From positions 62,001 to 126,000 of the forward strand of contig NZ_JACVCV010000002.1 of assembly GCF_017811155.1 (NCBI RefSeq): a stretch of DNA of 64,000 bases. The letters are read 5' to 3'. The translations under genes were made by a program, and so were the position numbers. Shown piece by piece: positions 8,632 to 17,140 of this stretch (positions within the stretch are counted from its first letter, which is position 1; the number at the start of each line of letters is the position of its first letter). Origin of the DNA: Lunatimonas salinarum (GTDB lineage Bacteria > Bacteroidota > Bacteroidia > Cytophagales > Cyclobacteriaceae). The notes under the pieces were generated by a model. That model made no database searches and had not been told where the DNA came from. It saw nothing but the letters and a program-made list of their open reading frames with translations.

Positions 8632-9404
8632 TGCTCGGTTATTTTTGGCAACATCAACAAAAAAGGTAATGCTTGTGAATAATCCAACTCGGGATATTCT
8701 AAACCTAATAAGCGAATATTTTTGTAGTAGGTGTTGTGTTGGTTGTAATACATTTTTTCGCTCTGCAAAAACCAAGCTTTGTCTCCCAATTTTTGTGCGA
8801 TGAACCATTTTTCTATGAGCCTTGCACTGCGACCGTTACCATCATTCCACGGGTGGATTTTTACAAACACCAAATGAATAAACGCTGCATAGTAAAACAC
8901 TTCTTCAATACTCAAATTTTGCTGGAGCAACGCTGCTATGTCGTTATAAAGTTTGGTCATCTCCTCTTCTACTTCGAATGGCGATGCTGCTACATATTCT
9001 ATCTTGCCGTCAGGAGTAGCCACATACATATTGTGTGAACGGTATTTGCCTAGTTTGTTTTCTTCTACAAAGTTGGCAGCCAACAATGCGTGAATTTTGC
9101 TGATATTTTGCGGGGTAAGTGCATTTTGTTTGGCAAAGGTGTAGGCATTATAGAGGTCGTCTATTTTTTTGGTGTAGTCGGGTTTAAACTCCATACCCAT
9201 TGCTTTGTGCTTGATATAGCTGTCCAATTCAATGTCTTCACCTTCAATTTTGCTCGAAAACACAGAAGCGACCGAAGTATAGAAACTAAAAGTAGAAGTC
9301 GAAATTTCTGCTTCGTGCAAAGCATCAAAATTGGTTTGCAAATCTTTGGGCACTTGTTCCAAATATGCCGAAAGTAATGAGGTGGGTATTATCTCTAATT
9401 TCAT
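8628..9404 (-). CDS. Fic family protein (AMPylase-like)
   Basis: A 258-residue Fic-domain protein with core motif HPWNDGNGR (184-192), which fits the active HPFx[D/E]GNGR pattern with Trp in place of Phe. The N-terminal part has SSKIEG (50-55), matching the inhibitory [S/T]xxxE[G/N] helix of class II Fic proteins that control themselves. Fic enzymes usually transfer AMP to target-protein hydroxyls. Both ends overlap neighbours by ATGA (chimeric ORF upstream, hsdR downstream), so it is made together with the restriction subunit. Its target is unknown; regulation of, or backup to, the restriction system is an inference. Confidence 0.92.
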   Translation of the reverse strand: MKLEIIPTSLLSAYLEQVPKDLQTNFDALHEAEISTSTFSFYTSVASVFSSKIEGEDIELDSYIKHKAMGMEFKPDYTKKIDDLYNAYTFAKQNALTPQNISKIHALLAANFVEENKLGKYRSHNMYVATPDGKIEYVAASPFEVEEEMTKLYNDIAALLQQNLSIEEVFYYAAFIHLVFVKIHPWNDGNGRSARLIEKWFIAQKLGDKAWFLQSEKMYYNQHNTYYKNIRLLGLEYPELDYSQALPFLLMLPKITEQ

Positions 9405-9679
9405 AATGCTAACGCTTTTTCAGTTTTTGGTTCGGCAGGCTCACTACCACGCAACTCCCCCGCAAATGCCTTTTGCAAGATACTCTTTTTCGGTTCTTCC
9501 AAATCCGCCAGTTTTTTTTGATACACCGCTTCCAGCTTTTGCGTTTCGGACCGCAGGGCATCTAATTGGCGGACGATAGTTTGTTGGAAACGAAGGACTT
9601 TAGAGCCTTCCACCACGCCCCAACCACAAGCTTTTAGCTTTGGGTCCATGAGTTCCGCTCTTGTTTCTGCTTCGTACAT
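9401..9679 (-). CDS. chimeric small ORF: HsdR N-terminus joined to HsdS C-terminus
   Basis: A 92-residue frame. Residues 1-30 (MYEAETRAELMDPKLKACGW and onward) match the first 30 residues of HsdR almost exactly. Residues 32-75 (QQTIVRQLDALRSETQKLEA and onward) match the C-terminal coiled-coil of HsdS. The last 17 (GSEPAEPKTEKALAL end) match neither. It is preceded by a 14-bp gap after the KAP gene and overlaps fic by ATGA. It may be a scar of recombination between old hsdR and hsdS copies, or a retained small protein able to bind the complex. No frameshift interrupts it. Confidence 0.7.
   Translation of the reverse strand: MYEAETRAELMDPKLKACGWGVVEGSKVLRFQQTIVRQLDALRSETQKLEAVYQKKLADLEEPKKSILQKAFAGELRGSEPAEPKTEKALAL
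9453..9586 (-). repeat. 134-bp direct repeat, copy in chimeric ORF
   Basis: Matches 11110-11243 (3' end of hsdS) over equal length with no gaps that I can see, in the same orientation and frame; clearly diverged at the stop-proximal end and near identical at the other. Confidence 0.9.
9591..9679 (-). repeat. 89-bp direct repeat, copy at chimeric ORF start
   Basis: Partner of 8543-8631. Five substitutions are visible, three of them synonymous. The repeat stops exactly at the junction with the hsdS-derived part. Confidence 0.95.
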
Positions 9680-9693
9680 ACCAAAAATTGGTT

Positions 9694-11088
9694 TTATTTT
9701 AAAGAATCTAAAATTTCAATTTTAGTCAACAAATCATCAAGGTCCGATATACCATCTAACCCTTCTTCTTCAAATAGCTCTATTACTTTTATAATTTCCT
9801 CTTTTGTTCCGAATTTTGGCTCAAATTTCAAATCTTTATTGTCATCATTAATTTCAATCAATTTCCTGCTCATGTTTTTAGTAACTGATTTATGATAAAG
9901 ATAAATTAACAATCCTTCAATTGAATAAAAATTAATATTACTATTATTCTTAATTTTAAGATCAATAGAGTCATGGAATCCATTTAACAAATCCTGATAT
10001 TGAAGTTGCTTATTTTTTAAGCTATTATAAAAATTAGTTTTCTCAAACTTTAAGAATAGTAAAAGAAATAGAATTTCGGGAAAAGCTCTATCTTTTACAT
10101 TGAAGGTTTTTAAAACTATGGCTAGATGTGAAATTATTTTTTCTATTGTTCTTAAGTTTGAACCGCTTTGAGAAAACAAGGTGTTCGCCATGTTGTAAAA
10201 ATAATCCTTTTCATTTCTACCATAATATTGTTTTAGTCTTTCTGGATTTTCAATAAAAGTTGATACTCCTGAATTTTCGAAAATAAGTTTTAAAAAATCT
10301 CTAATAGGAGGTGAAGGAATTGTGAATTCCAAATCAAGAAATCTCCTCAAATATTCATCTGAATCAATATTATCACTTCCATAATATCCTCTTATAGCAT
10401 TTCCAAGTTGTTCTTTATCAACAGATAAAACAAAAACAATTCCTTTTACAGAAAAAAAGTGTTTTACAATCTCCAAAACTTCTACAGCATATTTAGGATT
10501 GCATCGATCTAATTCATCAATAAAAAATATTAATGGCTTTGATAAACAGGAAACATATTCCTCTAAAGCTTCTTTAAACTCTTCTAAACTTTGCTTTTTC
10601 TTTGAATATTCATCGACTTCAGTTTTGAAAATTTCAATAGACTTTTTACTAATTTCTTCAACCCCTTTTGTAATTGTCTCTGTATCAATATACTCTTCAG
10701 CTAAAGCTTTTAATAGAATGGGTAGAGCATGTACCGATAATTTTCCGGCCTTTTGAATAATTTCATTAAGTTTTGCTCCATTATCAATGTTTAAAGTCTT
10801 TATTTCTGACAAGATAGCTGCCATAGGATCGTGACCAAAATCATGTTCCCATGCATTAAAGTAAATTGTTTTAAAACCATTCTGAGATAAGTTTAAATAT
10901 TTAATCCACATTTCAATAAATGTGGTTTTTCCTTCCCCCCATTTATTATTTATAGATAATACAAATCCATCTGAATAGCTATTAATGATTTGAGTGAGGG
11001 TTTCTGCATATTTTTTCCTCCCTAACTTACAATTCAAAAATGGATCACCTGCCGGAGATTTAATTTTTAAGCTCCTTAACGAATTCAT
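9694..11088 (-). CDS. KAP family P-loop NTPase
   Basis: A 464-residue protein with Walker A KWGEGKTT (49-56) and Walker B with the KAP signature LIFFIDELDRCNPKYAVEVL (186-205). The KAP core is followed by a helical C-terminus. Unlike some KAP proteins, no clear transmembrane helices are inserted; residues 119-129 are only mildly hydrophobic. The ATG overlaps the hsdS stop (ATGA), so it is part of the restriction operon. Codon use here is distinctly AT-rich compared with the flanking hsd genes, suggesting a separate origin. KAP NTPases occur in several defence contexts, but their role in type I loci is not known to me. Confidence 0.88.
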   Translation of the reverse strand: MNSLRSLKIKSPAGDPFLNCKLGRKKYAETLTQIINSYSDGFVLSINNKWGEGKTTFIEMWIKYLNLSQNGFKTIYFNAWEHDFGHDPMAAILSEIKTLNIDNGAKLNEIIQKAGKLSVHALPILLKALAEEYIDTETITKGVEEISKKSIEIFKTEVDEYSKKKQSLEEFKEALEEYVSCLSKPLIFFIDELDRCNPKYAVEVLEIVKHFFSVKGIVFVLSVDKEQLGNAIRGYYGSDNIDSDEYLRRFLDLEFTIPSPPIRDFLKLIFENSGVSTFIENPERLKQYYGRNEKDYFYNMANTLFSQSGSNLRTIEKIISHLAIVLKTFNVKDRAFPEILFLLLFLKFEKTNFYNSLKNKQLQYQDLLNGFHDSIDLKIKNNSNINFYSIEGLLIYLYHKSVTKNMSRKLIEINDDNKDLKFEPKFGTKEEIIKVIELFEEEGLDGISDLDDLLTKIEILDSLK

Positions 11089-12332
11089 ATCTCAACCTCC
11101 TCCCTGGTTAACTCTCCTGTAAAAGCCTTCTGCAAAATACTTTTCTTCAACTCCTCCAAATCGGCAATCTTCTTCCGATACACCGCTTCCAGCTTTTGTG
11201 TTTCGGCGCGCAGGGCATCTAATTGGCGGACGATGGTTTGTTGTTCTTCTACTGATGGAATTCTAATCGGTAATTCAGAAAGAATTGTTTGATTTAAATT
11301 ACTCATTGTTGCACCAATAGAAGATTTTTCAAGTTGTTGCTTTACAGAGTTTGAACTTAGAATTAAATTTAAAAAATTGCTGTCTGCCTTTTTGGGATTC
11401 ACTCGAATAACAAAACTACCTGTTCCGCATAACCAATTTATATTTTCTTTCCTTACAACCGCACATCTTCCCATTTCGCCCCTTCGTGCAATTACAATAT
11501 CACCAAGTATCAAAGCGTATTTTGCAAGTCTCGAAAATGTATCTTGATTAATCATTGTCTTTGACAATGGAACAATCTTACCATCAACTATATTCTGTGG
11601 ATTTACAACAGGTATCCCTTCTTCAACATAATCTGATTGATGAAGCATACTACCAAATGGTCCTGTCATTATTTTGCCTACAACTTCACCCAAATTCTTC
11701 TCTTCCCAACCATCACATTTTTTCTCAAACACCCCCTGCAAATAGCTTTCAAAAAGTTCTTTGGCGTTTTTGAGGTTTTGTTCGGCATTGGCTTTTGCCT
11801 TGTCTATGGCGGCAAAGCAACGTTCTAAAATGGAAACAATGCGTTGTTGTTCGGGGAGGAATTTTGGATAACGAAGAAAAACACCTTTTACTTCTGTATC
11901 AGTCACCGCTGGATAACTTGCACCTTTTTGGAGTTTCTCCATTTGCTTATTAAATTCATCTGTAAGCAAAAAATAGAATAGATACTTGTTGTTAATGTTT
12001 TCTTTACCACGCAAAACGATATATCCAGTGCTGCAAACTTGTCCGTCATATTCTTTTGTAATTAATGCAACTCTGCTGTGTGTTGGTCTAACAGTAGCAA
12101 AAATCACATCATTTACTTTAACTAATTTTCTTGCTCGGCTTGGAGCATCTTTTCCAAGTAAAACAGCTGGACCTTCAATTACCTTTGTTTCTTTGTTAAC
12201 GCTTGAAACATCAAGGTAGGTAAACTCTTTTTCAGGGCATTTAGTAGGGTCAACCATTTCAGTTTTCACCAAAACATCCCCCAACTTCTTTATTTCCCAA
12301 CCTTCTGGTAACTGAGCTTGTCGAATGTTCAT
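11085..12332 (-). CDS. hsdS: type I restriction-modification specificity subunit (HsdS)
   Basis: A 415-residue specificity subunit with the usual two-fold layout: target-recognition domain 1 (about 1-155), a central coiled-coil starting LPEQQRIVSILERCFAAIDK, target-recognition domain 2 (about 210-355), and a C-terminal coiled-coil starting EEQQTIVRQLDALRAETQ. The two domains read different half-sites of a bipartite DNA target. The start overlaps the RhuM-like gene (ATGA) and the end overlaps the KAP gene. The C-terminal 134 bp are repeated in the chimeric ORF, which could feed gene conversion of this region. Confidence 0.93.
   Translation of the reverse strand: MNIRQAQLPEGWEIKKLGDVLVKTEMVDPTKCPEKEFTYLDVSSVNKETKVIEGPAVLLGKDAPSRARKLVKVNDVIFATVRPTHSRVALITKEYDGQVCSTGYIVLRGKENINNKYLFYFLLTDEFNKQMEKLQKGASYPAVTDTEVKGVFLRYPKFLPEQQRIVSILERCFAAIDKAKANAEQNLKNAKELFESYLQGVFEKKCDGWEEKNLGEVVGKIMTGPFGSMLHQSDYVEEGIPVVNPQNIVDGKIVPLSKTMINQDTFSRLAKYALILGDIVIARRGEMGRCAVVRKENINWLCGTGSFVIRVNPKKADSNFLNLILSSNSVKQQLEKSSIGATMSNLNQTILSELPIRIPSVEEQQTIVRQLDALRAETQKLEAVYRKKIADLEELKKSILQKAFTGELTREEVEI
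11110..11243 (-). repeat. 134-bp direct repeat, copy in hsdS
   Basis: Encodes the C-terminal coiled-coil of HsdS; partner of 9453-9586. Confidence 0.9.
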
Positions 12333-13204
12333 ACCAATTCCTTTATTTCGTTCAAAATTCCTTCTACCGATTTGGTTTCCAGCTTAGAAAACGCAAACCA
12401 TTTTTTACCCAAATCTTTCAGCGAAGCACCCAAGTGATAAACTTCTATGCCGTCAATTATCAAAAAGCGGTCGTGGCTGTGGGTAAATACTTTTGCTGTA
12501 AAGTTGCCATATTGTTCATTAGCCTTTTTAATGTCTAATGTGAGTTGTTTATTCACATTTTTAGTGAGCAGGTACACCTTTACGCCTTTGTTCTTTTTAG
12601 CTAAGTGGGTAAGGGTGTTTTCGTCTATGTAATTATCAATTAGTACTATGCTTTCCTTTGCTGAGCGGATGATGCGAGAAGCTAATTCATACGCATCAAA
12701 TATTTGTCCGTCAAAGAATACGCCTTGGGTGGGGATGAGGTGGGTGTTTATTTGCAGGTCAATCTGATTGACTTTTTTCGAGAGTGAATCGAGATTATCT
12801 TCCAATCGATTCATTCGGTTGTTGATGGCATAGCCTTTCAGCAAATACTCTTTTAGAATACGGTTTGCCCAAATGCGGAATAGAGTGCCTTGCTTGGAAT
12901 TGACCCGATATCCCACTGATAAAATCGCATCAAGATTGTAAAACTTCACATTTTTAGTTTGGGTCTTTCCGGCAATTGCCCCATGTGAAGTGGTATGTGC
13001 AAAAAATGCACTAACCACTTTTTCCTCTAATTCTCCCTCTTTAAAAATGTTTTTTAGGTGCTTGGTAATAACACTTCTTTCTCTTCCAAAAAGTTGAGCA
13101 ATTTGCTCTTGGGTGAGCCAAAGCGTTTCTCCTTCCTCGTCCAAGCGCACTTCAATATGCTGTGCCAACTCATCTGGGCGATATAAAACAATTTCGTCTT
13201 TCAT
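12329..13204 (-). CDS. RhuM-family protein with C-terminal PLD-like domain
   Basis: A 291-residue protein. The N-terminal part has an HTH-like segment LWLTQEQIAQLFGRERSVIT (about 29-48) and the RhuM pattern KFYNLDAILSVGYRVNSKQG. A short coiled-coil (about 129-148) links to a C-terminal domain with IVLIDNYIDENTLTHL and HDRFLIID, a phospholipase-D-like half-site in which the usual Lys of HxKxxxxD is Arg. Activity of that site is therefore doubtful. Located one base after hsdM and overlapping hsdS. RhuM genes are often found inside type I loci; their role is unknown. Confidence 0.85.
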   Translation of the reverse strand: MKDEIVLYRPDELAQHIEVRLDEEGETLWLTQEQIAQLFGRERSVITKHLKNIFKEGELEEKVVSAFFAHTTSHGAIAGKTQTKNVKFYNLDAILSVGYRVNSKQGTLFRIWANRILKEYLLKGYAINNRMNRLEDNLDSLSKKVNQIDLQINTHLIPTQGVFFDGQIFDAYELASRIIRSAKESIVLIDNYIDENTLTHLAKKNKGVKVYLLTKNVNKQLTLDIKKANEQYGNFTAKVFTHSHDRFLIIDGIEVYHLGASLKDLGKKWFAFSKLETKSVEGILNEIKELV

Positions 13205-13205
13205 A

Positions 13206-14678
13206 TTAAATCAGACTTTTAATTGCTTCTAATATCTCCGCACTTTCTTCATCCAATGCTTTCATTTCTTCCAAAATATCGTGTGGTAAGCGGAGTCGAA
13301 CCACTTCCTTTTTGTTCGGGTTCTTTACGCTTAGGTCAAACGTATTTTGGTCAATGTTAGCCACATTTACTGTCCAAGAATTATCACTATCGGCAAAGGT
13401 TTTCTGTAGTGCTACAAAATCCGCTAAGTCGTTTTCGTTCAGTGGATTGGTCTTGCCCAAATTGCGGTCAAGGTTCAATTGATAAAACCAAACTTTCTGC
13501 GTGGGTTTACCTTTTTCGAAAAACAGCACTACGGTTTTTACGCCTGCACCGGTAAATGTTCCGCCCGGCAAATCCAACACGGTATGCAGGTTGCAGTTTT
13601 CCAACAAGGTTTTGCGTATGGCCACCGTAGCACTGTCGGTATTGCTCAAAAAGGTATTTTTAATTACCACACCTGCCCTGCCACCTGCTTTCAAAATCTT
13701 AATGAAATGCTGCAAAAAGAGTGAAGCGGTTTCGCCTGTTTTAATCGGGAAGTTTTGTTGCACTTCGGCACGTTCCTTTCCGCCAAAAGGCGGATTGGCC
13801 AGCACTACATCATAGCGGTCTTTTTCCTGTATGTCGGCCAGGTTTTCGGCTAGCGTATTGGTATGAATGATATTGGGAGCTTCCACTCCATGAAAAATCA
13901 TATTCATAATGCCAATGATGTAGGCCAATGATTTTTTCTCCTTTCCGTAGAAGGTGCGTTTTTGAAGGGTTTCCCAATCTTTGGTAGAAAGTCCCGGTTT
14001 ATTCAGATAGGAAAAGGCTTCGCAGAGGAAACCCGCAGAACCCACAGCACCGTCATAGATCTTGTCACCAATTTTAGGATCTACCACTTTGACGATGGTG
14101 GTAATCAGTGGTCGGGGGGTGTAATATTCGCCACCGTTTCGCCCTGCATTACCCATATTTTTTATTTTGTCTTCATACAGGTGGCTCATTTCGTGCTTCT
14201 CTGCGTGGGTGCGGAAACGCAATTCGTCAATGCGGTTAATTACTTCACGCAAATTGTAGCCGCTTTGTATACGGTTTTTCAGTTCGCTGAAAATCTCCCC
14301 AATCTTGTATTCAATGGTATCGGCACTTTCGGCACTGAGCTTAAACTTTTTGAGGTAAGGGAACAGTTTGTTGTTTACAAAGTCGGTAAGGTCATCTCCT
14401 GTCAGGGCATTGTGGTGGTCGAGAACCTCCTCCCGGCCTCCCCCATTGGGGGAGGTGATTTTAGGCATGGCCCAAACAGACCATTGGTATTCCTTGTCAA
14501 TGATAGGCGTGTAAGACTTGCCTGTAAGTTCGGCTGCTGTGGCACGGTCTTTCTCTAGGTCGTCCAAATATTTGAGAAACAAAATCCAAGAGGTTTGCTC
14601 CACGTAATCGAGTTCACTTCCGCAACCTGCGTCTTTGTGAAGTATGTCATCTATATTTTTAAAAGTCTGCTCGAACAT
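13206..14678 (-). CDS. hsdM: type I DNA methyltransferase subunit (HsdM)
   Basis: A 490-residue N6-adenine methyltransferase. The N-terminal helical HsdM_N domain runs to about 150. The SAM-binding motif is YDGAVGSAGFL (208-218), a variant of the usual DPxxGxGGFL. The catalytic motif is NPPF (295-298). It methylates the host copies of the target with HsdS. Residues 74-86 (ITSPNGGGREEVL) interrupt the N-terminal domain and are encoded by a palindromic element, so they look like an in-frame insertion. This is the first gene of the operon; its promoter must be in the 14679-15126 gap. Confidence 0.93.
   Translation of the reverse strand: MFEQTFKNIDDILHKDAGCGSELDYVEQTSWILFLKYLDDLEKDRATAAELTGKSYTPIIDKEYQWSVWAMPKITSPNGGGREEVLDHHNALTGDDLTDFVNNKLFPYLKKFKLSAESADTIEYKIGEIFSELKNRIQSGYNLREVINRIDELRFRTHAEKHEMSHLYEDKIKNMGNAGRNGGEYYTPRPLITTIVKVVDPKIGDKIYDGAVGSAGFLCEAFSYLNKPGLSTKDWETLQKRTFYGKEKKSLAYIIGIMNMIFHGVEAPNIIHTNTLAENLADIQEKDRYDVVLANPPFGGKERAEVQQNFPIKTGETASLFLQHFIKILKAGGRAGVVIKNTFLSNTDSATVAIRKTLLENCNLHTVLDLPGGTFTGAGVKTVVLFFEKGKPTQKVWFYQLNLDRNLGKTNPLNENDLADFVALQKTFADSDNSWTVNVANIDQNTFDLSVKNPNKKEVVRLRLPHDILEEMKALDEESAEILEAIKSLI
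14437..14455. repeat. near-perfect palindrome inserted in hsdM
   Basis: CCTCCCCCA / TGGGGGAGG arms of 9 bp around a single base. It encodes part of the PNGGG stretch that breaks the otherwise ordinary HsdM N-terminal domain. Similar GC-rich palindromes are dispersed in Bacteroidota genomes. Confidence 0.6.
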
Positions 14679-15126
14679 TATTTATCTCTGTTTTAATTTC
14701 GACTGGCTCAATTACCATCAATTCGTAAAGTTATCATTCTTGTCGGTGCGTTGGCAAAAAATGGCTCTTTTGGCTTTGCGCACGGATTTGTATGTTTTTC
14801 AGCGGTATTCGCGAAGGGTCGGCATTTGCGAAGGGTCGGCTTACTCGCTGTCCGTTTGAAATATGGTCTATATATTGGTCACCTGTCAAGCTGGTTACTG
14901 TTTTTGTCTTTCATTTTCTTGTTGTCGTGTCGTTCTCTACGCATGCTGCTAGCAAACACGTCGTATGGAGTTTAGCTGCCATATATCCCTGGAAGAATCT
15001 TAAAAAACTTTCCCTAAAAGGTGTGGCCCAAACACTTTTTAAAACGCCAAAGTTTTTCCACCTCCTAAAACTAACTCTTTCCATTTTATAATAAAACTTT
15101 TACCCCCATCCCTAGTTCCTACCAAA
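14679..15126. other. non-coding gap upstream of hsdM with short tandem repeat
   Basis: No convincing gene. A 17-bp unit starting GCGAAGGGTCGGC is repeated twice at 14811-14840. The gap separates the divergent hsdM operon and photolyase gene and should contain both promoters and the right boundary of the restriction island; I see no tRNA or clear attachment site. Confidence 0.6.
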
Positions 15127-16596
15127 ATGGAACAGGTCAATGTGGTTTGGTTTAAGCGGGATCTGAGGCTGGGCGACCATGCTCCGCTCAAAAACGCCAT
15201 AGCGGATGGCCTTCCCCTGATATTAGTCTATTGCTTTGAACCTGACCTAATCGCCTCTCCCAAGTCGGACACCCGACATTGGCGATTTGTTTGGCAAAGT
15301 TTGAGTGATTTATCGGTCCGATTGCAACCTTTCGATGCGCGTATTCATATTTTTTACCTTGACCCGCTACATTTATTCCAGCGATTAACACAAGTGTACG
15401 AGGTAAAAAACGTCTTTTCCCATCAGGAAACCGGGATCCAAATCACCTACGAACGGGATAAGCGGGTCGCAGCGTTTTTCAGAACCAAGGGCATATACTG
15501 GCAGGAATTTTCCCAACAAGGTGTACAACGAGGCAGAAAAAACCGGAAAAACTGGTCCCAGGATTGGTACACCCTCATGTCCGCGGCGCAAGAAAATCCC
15601 GACCTGCAAAAAGGAAAATACTATACCCTTTCCAATGCCTTCTTGCATAGCTTGTCTTCCCTTGTAATACCGGAGGAATGGAAAACGCCCCAACCCGGCA
15701 TGCAACAAGGTGGAGAGTCTACTGCCTGGAAATATGCGGATTCCTTTTTCAAGGAGCGAGTCAAAAACTACAACCGGCATATATCGAAACCTCTGTTGAG
15801 CCGGACAGGATGCAGTCGGCTGTCGCCCTACCTGGCTTGGGGCAACCTGTCCATCCGACAGGTTTACCAGGCTGCGGAGAAAAAAAAGAAGGAGGGTTTC
15901 CAGACCAAAAACCTGACGAATTTTCAATCCCGGCTACGCTGGCATTGCCACTTTATCCAGAAATTTGAAATGGAGTGCAGGATGGAGTATGAACACATCA
16001 ACCGGGGCTTTGATGACTTTTTGAAGCCAAGCGATGAACACAAAATAACCGCTTGGGAAGCCGGAATGACGGGATATCCCCTGTTAGATGCCTGCATGCG
16101 CTGCCTGCGGGAGACTGGATACCTGAATTTCAGAATGCGGGCCATGTTGGTGTCCTTTTTGACCCATCACCTTTTTCAGGATTGGCGGGCAGGTGCAGCC
16201 CATTTAGCGCGAATGTTCCTGGATTTTGAACCCGGCATTCACTACCCGCAGTTACAGATGCAGGCCGGGGTGACAGGGATCAACACCGTAAGAATCTATA
16301 ACCCGGTCAAGCAATCCTTGGAGCACGATGCCGATGGGTCCTTTATCAAAAAATGGGTTCCCGAACTGGCAGCTTTACCGCTTCACCTCCTTCACGAACC
16401 CTGGAAAATCACCGGTATCGAATCGACGCTGTATGGATTTCGGTTGGGCAACGACTATCCCCTTCCCATCGTGGACCTGGAGACCTCCGGAAAATTTGCC
16501 CGGGAGCATATCTGGAAAGCCCAGAAATGGGAAGGGGTACAGAAAGAAGCGCAGCGGATCCTGAATAAGCATACGGTACCCGATCGATGGCCATAA
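15127..16596 (+). CDS. cryptochrome/DNA photolyase family protein
   Basis: A 489-residue protein. The N-terminal photolyase alpha/beta domain begins [20 protein letters not shown]. The C-terminal FAD-binding helical domain carries [18 protein letters not shown], the [11 protein letters not shown] segment and [21 protein letters not shown], then [20 protein letters not shown]. These are the FAD-binding signatures of light-driven DNA repair enzymes; many residues of the active-site pocket (Asn/Arg-Met) are kept. Whether it repairs cyclobutane dimers or acts as a cryptochrome cannot be told. It is a single gene, convergent with the small membrane protein 32 bases away. Confidence 0.9.
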   Translation: MEQVNVVWFKRDLRLGDHAPLKNAIADGLPLILVYCFEPDLIASPKSDTRHWRFVWQSLSDLSVRLQPFDARIHIFYLDPLHLFQRLTQVYEVKNVFSHQETGIQITYERDKRVAAFFRTKGIYWQEFSQQGVQRGRKNRKNWSQDWYTLMSAAQENPDLQKGKYYTLSNAFLHSLSSLVIPEEWKTPQPGMQQGGESTAWKYADSFFKERVKNYNRHISKPLLSRTGCSRLSPYLAWGNLSIRQVYQAAEKKKKEGFQTKNLTNFQSRLRWHCHFIQKFEMECRMEYEHINRGFDDFLKPSDEHKITAWEAGMTGYPLLDACMRCLRETGYLNFRMRAMLVSFLTHHLFQDWRAGAAHLARMFLDFEPGIHYPQLQMQAGVTGINTVRIYNPVKQSLEHDADGSFIKKWVPELAALPLHLLHEPWKITGIESTLYGFRLGNDYPLPIVDLETSGKFAREHIWKAQKWEGVQKEAQRILNKHTVPDRWP

Positions 16597-16628
16597 AAAG
16601 ACATGCTAATAAACGAACTGTATTTGCC

Positions 16629-16829
16629 CTATTCGTAACGATTACCTCGGCGGATAGCCAAAGCCGATGCGCCACCTACCAAAATCCCCAAGGCAGTAGC
16701 AGCTACCGAAATAACGAGCAAGCGGTCACGCTCCCATTCGAAGCCATTGTTTGCAACATGCGCTATGGAGTTGCCGAACAAGGCACCCAATAACACCAAT
16801 AGGATGAATACCAGTTGACGATTGTTCAT
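16629..16829 (-). CDS. small two-helix membrane protein
   Basis: 66 residues from the ATG at 16829, preceded by GGAAAAAACG; an in-frame ATG at 16841 is the alternative start. Two hydrophobic helices (about 5-19 and 37-57) are separated by a short loop NNGFEWERD, and the C-terminus is basic (RRGNRYE). No family recognised. Probably inner-membrane. Located between convergent photolyase and a hairpin-rich gap. Confidence 0.5.
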   Translation of the reverse strand: MNNRQLVFILLVLLGALFGNSIAHVANNGFEWERDRLLVISVAATALGILVGGASALAIRRGNRYE

Positions 16830-16938
16830 CGTTTTTTCCATTTTATGAAGGAAAGAGCGAGGCCGAAAGCTATAAAATTTGACCCCCACCCGTACTTCGA
16901 TCCGTATCGGATTTCCAGTACTCTAAACTTACAATAAC

Positions 16939-16982
16939 GAGGGTGAAAAAAAATTTCAGTAGGCTAATTTTTTTTCACCCTC
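16939..16982. terminator. bidirectional A/T-flanked hairpin
   Basis: Perfect 17-bp arms (GAGGGTGAAAAAAAATT / AATTTTTTTTCACCCTC) with a 10-nt loop. The T-run lies inside the arm. It stands 158 bases past the sulfatase stop and upstream of the small membrane protein. Confidence 0.55.
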
Positions 16983-16990
16983 CCAATGGC

Positions 16991-17079
16991 ATTCAACCTG
17001 AGGTCAGCCGTTTTTGGCATTTACAATTCGTTAGTTCACCCGCCAAACCGTGGTAGGAGTTCTAATCCTCAGGTTGAAT
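16991..17079. repeat. 13-bp inverted repeat bracketing 63 bp
   Basis: ATTCAACCTGAGG (16991-17003) and its exact complement CCTCAGGTTGAAT (17067-17079) enclose a non-coding 63 bp. It may be a structured RNA 3' end of the sulfatase transcript or the ends of a very small mobile element. Confidence 0.5.
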
Positions 17080-17140
17080 ATCTTAACCTATGAAGGTAGC
17101 CGTCGTCGTATCCTTTCCCTTGGGAGTAACAAATTTCAAA

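Noticed and set aside
8632-8808. Longer hsdR start 59 codons upstream
   Set aside because: That stretch overlaps fic out of frame; the ATG at 8631 begins the conserved HsdR N-terminus and forms the ATGA overlap.
14679-15126. tRNA or phage-type attachment site at the island edge
   Set aside because: No cloverleaf, no integrase gene and no matching direct repeat at the other edge.
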